64,000 nucleotides of DNA from Gammaproteobacteria bacterium MOLA455. GTDB lineage: Bacteria; Pseudomonadota; Gammaproteobacteria; Pseudomonadales; Porticoccaceae. Position 1 is the first letter of the stretch. The number at the start of each line of letters is the position of its first letter. The notes beneath the pieces were generated by a model. It did not search any database. It was not told the DNA's origin and worked only from the letters and a program-made list of their open reading frames with translations. The stretch lies in contig AZIN01000001.1 of NCBI GenBank assembly GCA_000511875.1, forward strand, positions 62,001 to 126,000. Direction: 5' to 3'. Below are positions 28,741 through 37,114 of the stretch, piece after piece. Made by a program: the position numbers and the translations under genes.

Positions 28741-29904
28741 ATGAATTTTGAGTTTACAGAAGAACAAACCATGATCAAAGATAGCGTTGCGCGTTTTGTG
28801 CGTGACCAATATGACATGGATACGCGTCGTGAAATTATCAATTCGGAAGAGGGCTTCAGCCGTGACTTCTGGAATACCTTTGCTGAGTTGGGCTGGTTGT
28901 CAGTGCCCTTCGCTGAAGAGTACGGCGGTTTTGGCGGTACAGTGGAAGATTTGGCCGCGGTAATGGAAGAGCTGGGTAAAGGCGTAGTGGTCGAGCCTTA
29001 CGTTTCAACGGTTGTGATGTTTGGCGGTCTGCTGGCGGCATCAACGAATAGCGCGCTTAAAGACGCGATTATTCCCGCAGTGATCGATGGCAGTTGCTTG
29101 GGCTCTTTTGCCTTTGCTGAACGACAGTCGCGCTACGAGTTGGCCGATGTGGCCACTACTGCAGTGGCTGCTGATGGCGGTTATCGTCTCGATGGTGAAA
29201 AGACCGTGGTGATTAATGGTGGCAGCGCCAATAAGTTTGTTGTTAGTGCGCGCACTAGCGGGAGTCAGTTTGATCACCAGGGGGTGAGCCTGTTTTTGGT
29301 CGATGCAGCTGCTGATGGTGTGACGGTTAAGAGCTACAAGACGATGGATGGCCAGCGTGCTGCCACTGTGACTCTGGCTAACGTAGTGGTAGCTGAAGAT
29401 CAGTTGCTTAACGCGGTCGGCGAAGGGTTGCTGCTGGTCGATCAGGTTATGCCGTCGATGTTAATGGCTCTGAGTGCTGAAGCTCTGGGAATTATATCGA
29501 CGCTGAACACAATTACTGTGGACTACTCGAAAACCCGTCAGCAGTTTGGTTCGCCAATTGGTTCGTTTCAGGTTTTGCAACACCGCATGGTTGATATGTT
29601 TATGTCCTGTGAGCAGGCTAAGTCGATGCTCTATCGCAGCCTCTGTCAGGCTAATGAGTGCGCAGCTGATGACAGTGTCGATACTACTGAGTTTATGAGG
29701 TCTGTCCACGCTCTCAAGGCGACTATGGCTAAAGCGGGCAAGCAGATCGGCGAAGAGGCGATTCAGTTACACGGCGGTATTGGTTTGACCGATGAGTTAA
29801 ATATTGGCCACTTTGTTAAACGTTTGATGACGATTAACGTCACGTTGGGCGATCGCGATTTCCATCAGAAGAAGTTTAATCAGCTGAGTTACTCAGTTTC
29901 GTGA
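28741..29904 (+). CDS. Acyl-CoA dehydrogenase, diverged partner subunit
   Basis: 387 residues from ATG 28741 (GGAG about 9 bases upstream). The N-terminal domain (FEFTEEQTMIKDSVARFV), the mid domain, and the C-terminal HGGIGLTDELNIGHFVKR segment place it in the acyl-CoA dehydrogenase family. The end lacks both the YEGT/YGGSNE nucleotide-contact motif and an ER at helix G, so it is probably not self-sufficient. 28 bases after the preceding dehydrogenase, with which it likely forms a heterotetramer. The esterase gene overlaps its stop codon. Confidence 0.85.
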   Translation: MNFEFTEEQTMIKDSVARFVRDQYDMDTRREIINSEEGFSRDFWNTFAELGWLSVPFAEEYGGFGGTVEDLAAVMEELGKGVVVEPYVSTVVMFGGLLAASTNSALKDAIIPAVIDGSCLGSFAFAERQSRYELADVATTAVAADGGYRLDGEKTVVINGGSANKFVVSARTSGSQFDHQGVSLFLVDAAADGVTVKSYKTMDGQRAATVTLANVVVAEDQLLNAVGEGLLLVDQVMPSMLMALSAEALGIISTLNTITVDYSKTRQQFGSPIGSFQVLQHRMVDMFMSCEQAKSMLYRSLCQANECAADDSVDTTEFMRSVHALKATMAKAGKQIGEEAIQLHGGIGLTDELNIGHFVKRLMTINVTLGDRDFHQKKFNQLSYSVS

Positions 29905-30980
29905 TGATCTTAGCTGGGGCTGTGTTGGTGGGGCTGGTGCTTGCGTTGCTGGCCTATATATTTTTCCGAGACAGTCTCAGCAAATATGATCTTCCGGAGG
30001 GGCGGCGTTTTAGTCCTGCGGATGCCAGTGCCGTCGCAGCCTCTGCGGCGGCGGTTAAGGCGCTGAATAAGCGTCTTCGGGATGCCAGTGGTCCGCTTGA
30101 AAAAATGTCTTGGTCTGAGCGTATTCATTCGATGCGCGAAACCATGGATACTTTTTTTGCCGGTGCTGATATTTCTAGTGTTGTCACGCCTGTGGATGCT
30201 GCTGGGGTTCCCGGCGAGTGGGTTGTTGCTCCAGGAGCAGATAGCAGTCGACGGTTTTTGTATATTCATGGCGGTGCCTTTATGGCCGGCAGTGCCAAGG
30301 GCTATCGTGTTCTCACTGATAAATTATCTGAAATAACCAATAGTGCTGTGCTGGCCATCGACTATCGCTTGATGCCTGAAAACAAGCGTTTGGATTCTGT
30401 TACAGACTGTCGCACTAGTTACGATTGGATGCTTGAGAATGGTCCTCAGGGGCCTGATTCCTTTGCACCTACAGCAGTTTTTGTGGGCGGTGATTCGGCG
30501 GGTGGCAATCTTACCTTGGCTCTGCTGGCCTGGATTCGCGACACCCGGCGTGCCGCGCCTAACGCCGCACTGGCGCTGTCGCCGGTGACTGACGCGCGCT
30601 TTGTTAGTCCGAGTATTCGCGGCAATTTGGATTCCGATGTGATTCTTCGCCCTCTGGCCAAGCGTTTAGCGTGGGTGCCTGGGTTTTTGGTTGGTCTCGC
30701 GGCTCGCTATATGGCTGGGCACAATGCTTCAGATCCAGTGGTTTCTCCTCTGCTGGGGGATCTTGCTGGTTTGCCACCGATATTGGTGTTGGCTAGTGAC
30801 TGTGAGGTTTTGCGCGATGACGGTCGGCGCTACGTGAATAAGGCGGTTGAGGCGGGCACTGATGCCAGTCTAATGCTGTGGGACAATGTGCCCCATGTCT
30901 GGCCGATGTTTTACCCTGACCTGCCTGAGGCCGCGGAAGCACTTGAGCAAGTGGATAGGTTCTTTAAGCGGCATTCGTAG
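29904..30980 (+). CDS. Alpha/beta hydrolase of the hormone-sensitive lipase family
   Basis: 358 residues. An N-terminal hydrophobic segment (residues 1-20) may anchor it in the membrane. Esterase signatures: oxyanion HGGAFMAG near 117 and nucleophile serine in GDSAGGN near 197; the acid and histidine appear in the C-terminal SDCEVLRDD and NVPHVWPMF segments. Start taken as ATG 29904 overlapping the preceding stop (TGATG); GTG 29901 would add one residue. Coupled to the acyl-CoA dehydrogenase pair, it may release an alcohol or acid from an ester substrate of the pathway. Confidence 0.83.
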   Translation: MILAGAVLVGLVLALLAYIFFRDSLSKYDLPEGRRFSPADASAVAASAAAVKALNKRLRDASGPLEKMSWSERIHSMRETMDTFFAGADISSVVTPVDAAGVPGEWVVAPGADSSRRFLYIHGGAFMAGSAKGYRVLTDKLSEITNSAVLAIDYRLMPENKRLDSVTDCRTSYDWMLENGPQGPDSFAPTAVFVGGDSAGGNLTLALLAWIRDTRRAAPNAALALSPVTDARFVSPSIRGNLDSDVILRPLAKRLAWVPGFLVGLAARYMAGHNASDPVVSPLLGDLAGLPPILVLASDCEVLRDDGRRYVNKAVEAGTDASLMLWDNVPHVWPMFYPDLPEAAEALEQVDRFFKRHS

Positions 30981-30989
30981 GCTATTTCA

Positions 30990-31101
30990 ATTCTAAGCTA
31001 TTCCATAGATTCGCTAGGTCATTGCGGGTAAAAGCCCTAAGCTCTTTTGCGATCGATTCCATGAATTTACGATTTTCAGCGCTCAGACAACTCGCTGCGC
31101 T
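30990..31101 (+). repeat. Palindromic repeat, copy 1 (left half only)
   Basis: 112 bases beginning ATTCTAAGCTATTCC and ending CAACTCGCTGCGCT. The same 112-base unit recurs at 31106 and 31343 with few changes. This copy lacks the right-hand arm found in copies 2 and 3 and is directly abutted by copy 2, suggesting tandem duplication with loss of one arm. Confidence 0.9.
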
Positions 31102-31105
31102 TCTA

Positions 31106-31315
31106 ATTCTAAGCTATTCCATAGATTCGCTAGGTCATTGCGGATAAAAGCCCTAAACCCTTTTGCGATCGATTCCATAAATTTATGATTTTCAGCGCTC
31201 AGACAACTCGCTGCGCTCAAACAGGTCTTCGCTTAACCTGAAAATCATAAATTCATAAGCGGAACCTGATTGATCGCAAAAGGGTTTATGGCTTTTCTTG
31301 AACATCTTGCCAGCT
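31106..31315 (+). repeat. Palindromic repeat, copy 2 (complete)
   Basis: About 210 bases. The left arm contains CCCTTTTGCGATCGATTCC and AAATTTATGATTTTCAG; the right arm contains CTGAAAATCATAAATTCAT and GATCGCAAAAGGG, their reverse complements, so the unit can fold into a long interrupted hairpin. The central part (GCGCTCAGACAACTCGCTGCGC to AACCTG) is the loop region. No transposase frame is present, so it is either a non-autonomous (MITE-like) element or a structural repeat. Confidence 0.88.
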
Positions 31316-31342
31316 GGTATGTGGAGGAAGCCAACTATTCTA

Positions 31343-31552
31343 ACTCTAAGCTATCCCATCTATAAGCTAGGTCATTGCGGGGAAAAGCCCTAAACCCTTT
31401 TGCGATCGATTCCATAAATTTATGATTTTCAGCGCTCAGACAACTCGCTGCGCTCAAACAGGTCTTCGCTTAACCTGAAAATCCTAAATTCATAAGCGGA
31501 ACCTGATTGATCGCAAAAGGGTTTATGACTTTTTTTGGCGATCTTGCCAGTT
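31343..31552 (+). repeat. Palindromic repeat, copy 3 (complete)
   Basis: About 210 bases, nearly identical to copy 2 over both arms (left-half unit also exactly 112 bases). Copies 2 and 3 are separated by only 27 unrelated bases. The right end, GCAAAAGGGTTTATGACTTTTTTT, could also act as a terminator for the upstream esterase gene. Confidence 0.88.
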
Positions 31553-31584
31553 GCCAAAATCTGATCCTCGCGGCTCGTGTAAAA

Positions 31585-32454
31585 TTAGCCCCGTGGTTTG
31601 CGCAACATCAAGGCCGGAGTGGCATCGCGGTAGGCAATAAACTCCGGATCTGTTCCCCAGCGCTTCTCTGCTATGGCTTCGAGCATTGTGATGCCACTGA
31701 CTCTGGTGAGCAGTAGATAGACAAATACGGGTGAGATCATCGTGGCTAACTGCCAGCCTGAAAGCACAGGTAGCGCAACTAGCGCGACACCTGCCCAGAG
31801 GGTGATTTCGCCAAAGTAGTTAGGATGCCTAGACCAGGCCCAGATACCAGTGCTGATAAAGCGCCCCTGGTTTTGCGGATCTTTGCGAAACTGAGTTTTC
31901 TGCGTGTCAGCCACCACTTCAACGGCCATGCCGAATACCCAGAGGGTCATCCCCGCATAGGCCAATATGCCGAGAGGCGCACTTGTATCTGATGTGATTG
32001 CCGCGAGTCCTGCGGCCATAGTCATCAGCACCCAGAGGCCACCCAGCGTCCAGGTCATGAGAAACCAGGTGAATTTGGTTTTCATGATTTTAAAGCGTTT
32101 GTCTTCACCGTCTTTTTTGATTCTCCAGAATAAAAATGATCCCAGGCGAACTGCCCAGATGACAATCATGGCGCAGATAATCAGGTCGCGCAGATCCATA
32201 TCCGGGTTTAGGTAGACCGCTGCAACCACTGTGGTGATGTATGAAAGCGAGCCAGTGAGATCGAAGTAGTGCTCTGTCTGAAAGGCAAAGGAGGGTAAAA
32301 ATACGCTCCAGTGAAGGATAAACCCAATGGCACCACAAAGCGCAAAAAGCGCTATTCCATTGTGCGTGAGACTGCCCTGACTGCCGACCCATAACATGCT
32401 GCCGCCAAGCATTAGTGAAACTAGGATACCTATTATTGTGTGCGAATATTTCAT
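31585..32454 (-). CDS. DUF1295 membrane protein, steroid 5-alpha-reductase-like
   Basis: 289 residues with about seven hydrophobic helices, inner membrane. DUF1295 family signatures: VRLGSFLFWRIKKDGEDKRF near 102 and the C-terminal GIWAWSRHPNYFGEITLW near 206, which is the NADPH-binding region shared with steroid 5-alpha-reductases and isoprenylcysteine methyltransferases. The family probably reduces steroid or enone double bonds, but few bacterial members are characterised. Placement among acyl-CoA dehydrogenases and SCP2 supports a sterol/isoprenoid role. Read alone from a promoter region with a perfect palindrome. Confidence 0.85.
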   Translation of the reverse strand: MKYSHTIIGILVSLMLGGSMLWVGSQGSLTHNGIALFALCGAIGFILHWSVFLPSFAFQTEHYFDLTGSLSYITTVVAAVYLNPDMDLRDLIICAMIVIWAVRLGSFLFWRIKKDGEDKRFKIMKTKFTWFLMTWTLGGLWVLMTMAAGLAAITSDTSAPLGILAYAGMTLWVFGMAVEVVADTQKTQFRKDPQNQGRFISTGIWAWSRHPNYFGEITLWAGVALVALPVLSGWQLATMISPVFVYLLLTRVSGITMLEAIAEKRWGTDPEFIAYRDATPALMLRKPRG

Positions 32455-32511
32455 TTTTGCCCCTGCGATTAGGCTCTTTGTGGAGCCTTTAATTTTTATT
32501 GTCGTCTAGTT

Positions 32512-32527
32512 TTGAACGTTTGTTCAA
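32512..32527. promoter_or_regulatory. Perfect palindrome, likely regulator binding site
   Basis: TTGAAC-GTTT-GTTCAA, a perfect 6-4-6 inverted repeat 58 bases upstream of the DUF1295 start. Its size and form suit a TetR-type dimer. I found no second copy at the neighbouring catabolic promoters. The regulator is not identified. Confidence 0.5.
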
Positions 32528-32689
32528 TAAAGGGTTAGTCGAGCCTCTGCCGAACAGCGCATGGTACCTGCTTTCACTAAGCAGCATCCGCATTCAGCGA
32601 GGAGTGAGCTTAGACACGCGGTGAATTTATGTTCTCTACGGGGTCTTGGCAATAATAGATTTACCTGCACTGGTTTGAGTTCCACTTAG

Positions 32690-33874
32690 CTAATCCAAGA
32701 GCAGTTTGGCAAGGTGCAGGCGATGGTGCTGGGCGTCGCCATACTGATGTTGTGCCCATTGAGCGCGACGGATATAGAGCATGGCGTCGCAGTCGTAGGT
32801 AAAGCCCATGCCGCCATGGAACTGCACTGCACGGTCACCGGCAAACAATAGGGTCTCGGTGGCCTGAGCTTTTGCCATACGGCAGGCAATTTCTGTATCC
32901 GCTTCCACTGGTGCTTCATCTAGGCCCTTATCAAAGAGGGTCGCAGCGTGATAGATCAGGCTGCGGGCCGAATCCATCTGCAGCAGAATTTCCACTGTGG
33001 GGTGTTTGAGAGACTGGTAGGAGCCGATAAGACGGCCAAACTGAATACGGCTGGTGAGGTAGCTGACAATGCAGTCCAGAGTCGCGGCGCTGGTGCCTGT
33101 GGCTTCGGCGGCGGTCAGCAGAGCGCCAATCAATCGCACATCTTTGAGGGCTTGCTCAGAATGGGGTAAGAGGGCATCAGGCTGAAGAGTAACACCGCTA
33201 AAGTCCACCGTAGCTGCGCGTTTGGTTTCATCTATTAGCGTATTTGCGGTAATGGCGCCCTCGGCTAGCTGCGAGGCTTCCACTATGGCTAATGCGGCGT
33301 TGCCGTTATGGTCAACAGAGACGATAAAGAAGTCCGCCACTGTGGCATCTGCGACCAGTAATTTTTTCCCTGAGAGTGCTATTTCAGAGGGGCTGCCAGA
33401 ACCTTTAAAAGTCGCGGTCACACCGCAGAGCTTGGCGCCCCAGTCTTCATTATCTAACAGGGCCATAGAGCCCACAGTACCAGCGACAATCTTTGGCAGC
33501 CACTGTTGGCGCTGAGCTTCAGAACCACCGCGCAGAATAGCCTGCGCGGCTAATGTGCTGGTAATCAAGGCTGTGCCTAGTAGATGTCGTCCCATGCTTT
33601 CGATAACCGGAACAGTTGAGCCTAGGCCCATAGCAAAGCCGCCGTACTGTTCGGGGATGGCGATGCCAGTCCAGCCTAGGGCGACCATTTCATGCCATAC
33701 ATTTGGATTGTAGCCGCTGTCTGACTTTAAGAGACCGCGTACGGCATTAATATCCGACTTGTCACCACAGAAGCTTTTTGCGCTGTCCAGAAGCATGGCC
33801 TGCTCTTCACTAAAGGTGAGTGCGTTGTTGCCGGGGCTTTCTTTTAGTGCTGCCGTCATATTTGCTGTTGTCAT
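32690..33874 (-). CDS. Acyl-CoA dehydrogenase, diverged partner subunit (second pair)
   Basis: 394 residues. The acyl-CoA dehydrogenase fold is evident from LTFSEEQAMLLDSAKSFCGD, GMAIPEQYGGFAMGLG-like segment GIAIPEQYGGFAMG (about 71-84) and the C-terminal HGGMGFTYDCDAMLYIRRAQ. Neither YEGT-type motif nor helix-G Glu is seen, the same condition as the 28741 gene. It lies 21 bases downstream of a catalytic-type dehydrogenase on the same strand, so the two probably form a heteromeric enzyme. Confidence 0.85.
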   Translation of the reverse strand: MTTANMTAALKESPGNNALTFSEEQAMLLDSAKSFCGDKSDINAVRGLLKSDSGYNPNVWHEMVALGWTGIAIPEQYGGFAMGLGSTVPVIESMGRHLLGTALITSTLAAQAILRGGSEAQRQQWLPKIVAGTVGSMALLDNEDWGAKLCGVTATFKGSGSPSEIALSGKKLLVADATVADFFIVSVDHNGNAALAIVEASQLAEGAITANTLIDETKRAATVDFSGVTLQPDALLPHSEQALKDVRLIGALLTAAEATGTSAATLDCIVSYLTSRIQFGRLIGSYQSLKHPTVEILLQMDSARSLIYHAATLFDKGLDEAPVEADTEIACRMAKAQATETLLFAGDRAVQFHGGMGFTYDCDAMLYIRRAQWAQHQYGDAQHHRLHLAKLLLD

Positions 33875-33895
33875 GGCGTCCTCTCCACTAATTTT

Positions 33896-35101
33896 TTAAT
33901 CTTTTGGCAGACCAAGTACATGTTCGCCAATAATGTTGGCCTGTACCTGACTGGTGCCACCACCGATGGTGGTAGAGAAATTGTTTAAGTAAGCGCGCTG
34001 CCAAAAGCCGCCGCCGATTGTGTCTTGATCACCCACATAGAGGGAGCCCTGCGCGCCCTGGAGGGTGAGAGCATACTGACGCATACGGCGAAAGAACTCT
34101 GTGCTGCGCAGTTTGCCAGAGAGGGCGATAGCGTTTGGGTAGTCACGGCAGAGAGCGGGTATCTCGGTACGCTTCTCGGCCAGTTGCAGGGCTTTCTCTT
34201 CGATCATAAATTTAACCAGATTGTCGCGGGTCACAGGGTCCTGTAGTAGCGGCTCCCCCTCGCGCTCGATTTCTGCAGCCATGCGCAATAGATCATCCAT
34301 CACAATAGACAGGATCGAAATACCCCCGGCGGCACCGGCTTCAGCGCCGCGCTCGTATTGCAAAGTCTGCATGGCAATGCGCCAACCCTGGCCTTCCTCA
34401 CCCATGATGCAACTGGCGGGTATGCGGGCATCGGTGAAGAAGGTTTCGGTAAAGCCGTATTCACCGGTGATCTTCTTGATCGGTTGGGTGGTGATGCCAT
34501 CTCTGTGCATAGGGGCCAAGAAGAATGATAGGCCGTTATAGCGGCGCTCTGCCTGAGCGTCTGTACGGGCCAGCAGGATCATATATTTGGCATAGTTGCC
34601 CATGGTGGTCCAGATTTTGCTGCCGTTGATTAGGTAGTCGTCGCCGTCGCGCTCGGCACGGGTTTGAATGCTGCCTAGGTCGGAACCGTGATTGGGCTCG
34701 GAGAATCCCTGACACCAGATATCATCGGCATTGAGAATGCCTTTGAGGTATTTATCTTTTTCGTAGTCGCTGCCATTGTCTAGAATCAGCGGGCCAGCCC
34801 AACCCAGGCCGATCACATTGAAGCAGATCGGCACTTGGAGGCGCTTCATCTCTTCATCGGCAATACGCTGGTAGTCTCGAGTCATACCTTGGCCGCCGTA
34901 CTTTTTCGGCCAGGCGGCTCCCAGATAACCGGCAGACCAGACCTTGTGCTGCCATTCTCGAAGGAACTCCAGTACCCGCTCTGAGCCCACTTCCATAAAG
35001 GTTTGGGGCAGTAAAAAACCGGGATCTGCTGGTCTGTTGTGCTGCATCCAGGCGGCGACCTGGGCGCGGTATTCGGCTTGGGAGGGGTTGTCTTGAGACA
35101 T
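33896..35101 (-). CDS. Acyl-CoA dehydrogenase, catalytic-type subunit (second pair)
   Basis: 401 residues. FAD contact GFSEPNHGSDLGSI (132-145), helix-G Glu250 in LQYERGAEAG, and C-terminal TIGGGTSQVQANIIGEHVLG in place of the YEGT motif. First gene of a two-gene unit with the 32690 gene (21-base gap). The arrangement and residue pattern parallel the 27528/28741 pair, so this window encodes two separate heteromeric dehydrogenases, perhaps for successive steps in shortening one side chain. Confidence 0.86.
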   Translation of the reverse strand: MSQDNPSQAEYRAQVAAWMQHNRPADPGFLLPQTFMEVGSERVLEFLREWQHKVWSAGYLGAAWPKKYGGQGMTRDYQRIADEEMKRLQVPICFNVIGLGWAGPLILDNGSDYEKDKYLKGILNADDIWCQGFSEPNHGSDLGSIQTRAERDGDDYLINGSKIWTTMGNYAKYMILLARTDAQAERRYNGLSFFLAPMHRDGITTQPIKKITGEYGFTETFFTDARIPASCIMGEEGQGWRIAMQTLQYERGAEAGAAGGISILSIVMDDLLRMAAEIEREGEPLLQDPVTRDNLVKFMIEEKALQLAEKRTEIPALCRDYPNAIALSGKLRSTEFFRRMRQYALTLQGAQGSLYVGDQDTIGGGFWQRAYLNNFSTTIGGGTSQVQANIIGEHVLGLPKD

Positions 35102-35361
35102 TTGAAAGCGCTCTTATTATGGATGTGGCTACTGAAATGTAATCTTGAGGATCAGCCTATCTGCGGGGCTATGCAGGGTCTTCGCAATTGGTGCCAATTA
35201 TTGTCGAAGGGACGCCAATTCTAAGGCTGTCCTTAAGGGCTTTAGCTTTGTGCTTGCCAAAGCTATGATGCCTGTCAACATTGAGCCGTCTACAGGCGAC
35301 AAGAAAGCGAAAACAACGCACAAGAAAGCTACAAGAAAGTTACTTTAAAAAGGATAACTCT

Positions 35362-37080
35362 ATGACTAACTCAGCAGAGCAGGGCACCATTTTTGGTCAC
35401 CCAAGGGGATTGCTGGTGCTGTTTTTCACCGAGATGTGGGAGCGCTTTTCCTACTACGGTATGCGCGGTCTGTTGATTGTCTACCTGACCCAGCACTTCT
35501 TGTTCTCGGACGAGCGCTCGAGTCTGCTCTATGGGGCTTATACCGCGTTAGTGTTTGTTATGACCATTGTCGGTGGGGTTCTGGCTGACCGCTATCTGGG
35601 GGCCCGGAAGGCGGTGACCTTTGGTGCCGTTCTGCTGACTCTCGGGCACTTCGGCATGACCTTTGAGGGTGATGGCTCCAAGCAGTTACTGCAATATGCT
35701 GGCAGCGAGTATCAGATCACCTTGGATGCTCGGGGGGGTGATGCACGGCAGTTGATTGTGTCTAGTGAAGGTAGTGCTCAAATAAGCTCTTATGTCAGCT
35801 TTACTGAAGCCACTATGGACATAGAGCAGCCACAGGCGCTGGGTCTGCCTGCTAGTATTCCTCGGGATCAGTTGCGCTTGTCAGTAGTGACCCAAGAGGG
35901 CTATTTGGATATTCTTTACCTTTCGCTGGCGCTGATTATTGCCGGTGTCGGATTCTTAAAAGCCAATATTTCAACCATCGTTGGTTCTCTCTATGGCTTT
36001 GGTGATGCGCGGCGCGATTCGGGCTTTACCATTTTCTATATGGGCATCAATCTAGGTGCCTTTATGGCTTCTATCTTTTGCGGTTATCTGGGCATAGTCC
36101 ACGGCTGGAAGTACGGCTTTGGTCTGGCCGGGTTTGGCATGCTTCTGGGCTTGGTGATTTTTCTCTCCTGCCAGGGCTGGTTAGAAGGCAAGGCCGAGCC
36201 GCCCTCTGTGGCAAAGCTTAAAGAGAAAGTCTTTCTCTCGATCAATGTGGAGTGGTTCTGCTATTTAGCCGGATTAGGCATAGTGGCTGTGTCCATGCTG
36301 TTGGTGAAAAATGAAGAGTTGGTGGGTGGCATACTGGGGCCAATCGGTTTGATTATGCTGATAGGGTTGGTGACCTATAGTTGGAGACGTCTTGAGGGTG
36401 ATGAGCGCTCAAGAATGTTCGCCGCGATCTATTTTATTCTGGCGCAGATTCCTTTCTGGGCACTGTTTGAACAGGCGGGTTCATCTCTGAACCTATTTAC
36501 TGCTCGCTTAGTGGATCGGGATATCCTCGGCTGGTCTGTGCCTGGTCCGGTGTTCCAGTCCTTAAACGCAGGCTTTATCTTTTTGTTTGCGCCTTTGATA
36601 GCCTGGCTTTGGGTCTGGTTGGCGCGACGCGACGCCAACCCCTCGACGCCGGTTAAGTTTGCTATAGGTGTGGCGATGGCGGGACTGGGCTTTCTGGTGC
36701 TGGTAGCGGGGATGAGGAGTTCTGGGGATATGGGCTATACGCCAGTGCTGTTTATCTTTGCCATCTATTGGTTACATACCATGGGTGAGTTAATGGTCTC
36801 TCCAGTGGGCCTATCGGCGATTACCAAATTGGCCCCTGCCCGTGTTGTGGGTATGACCATGGGTGCCTGGATGCTCTACTACGGATTATCCAACTTTCTC
36901 GCCAGTATTATTGCCCGGGCAACTGGTGCGGAAACCATTGGCGGACAGATGACCAATATAGCGGCGGCTAAGGCGGGTTATATTGAGGTCTATTCTCAGG
37001 TGGGCTATATCGCCATTGGTATATCGGTTTTGATGCTGTTGATCTCACCGCAGATTAAAAAGTTGATGCGTGGGGCCTAG
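35362..37080 (+). CDS. POT/PTR family proton-dependent oligopeptide transporter
   Basis: 572 residues from ATG 35362 (AAAGGA about 7 bases upstream); the open frame begins at 35281 but that extension has no family homology. PTR signature FFTEMWERFSYYGMRGLL (about 19-36) and downstream FTIFYMGINLGAF are visible. About 80 residues rich in polar amino acids (about 105-190: GSKQLLQYAGSEYQITLDAR...) are inserted between early transmembrane helices; they probably form an external domain and are absent from the classical ~490-residue E. coli DtpA type. Imports di/tripeptides with protons. No functional link with the neighbouring catabolic genes is evident. Confidence 0.9.
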   Translation: MTNSAEQGTIFGHPRGLLVLFFTEMWERFSYYGMRGLLIVYLTQHFLFSDERSSLLYGAYTALVFVMTIVGGVLADRYLGARKAVTFGAVLLTLGHFGMTFEGDGSKQLLQYAGSEYQITLDARGGDARQLIVSSEGSAQISSYVSFTEATMDIEQPQALGLPASIPRDQLRLSVVTQEGYLDILYLSLALIIAGVGFLKANISTIVGSLYGFGDARRDSGFTIFYMGINLGAFMASIFCGYLGIVHGWKYGFGLAGFGMLLGLVIFLSCQGWLEGKAEPPSVAKLKEKVFLSINVEWFCYLAGLGIVAVSMLLVKNEELVGGILGPIGLIMLIGLVTYSWRRLEGDERSRMFAAIYFILAQIPFWALFEQAGSSLNLFTARLVDRDILGWSVPGPVFQSLNAGFIFLFAPLIAWLWVWLARRDANPSTPVKFAIGVAMAGLGFLVLVAGMRSSGDMGYTPVLFIFAIYWLHTMGELMVSPVGLSAITKLAPARVVGMTMGAWMLYYGLSNFLASIIARATGAETIGGQMTNIAAAKAGYIEVYSQVGYIAIGISVLMLLISPQIKKLMRGA

Positions 37081-37114
37081 ATTGGCCGAGAACTGTTATA
37101 GCGAGTAGTGCTGC

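Larger units (their letters stand above)
30981..31584. other. Gene-free region made of three related palindromic repeats
   Basis: 604 bases between the esterase and the convergent DUF1295 gene, filled almost entirely by the three repeat copies listed separately. No convincing coding frame was found. Confidence 0.8.

Noticed and set aside
30990-31552. Repeats considered as a CRISPR array
   Set aside because: Units are ~112-210 bp, adjacent or nearly adjacent, and internally palindromic; there are no short regular repeats with unique spacers and no cas genes.
35281-35361. N-terminal extension of the POT transporter
   Set aside because: The extra 27 residues are Lys/Arg-rich and come from a local ACAAGAAAG repeat; the ATG at 35362 has a proper ribosome binding site and matches the family start.
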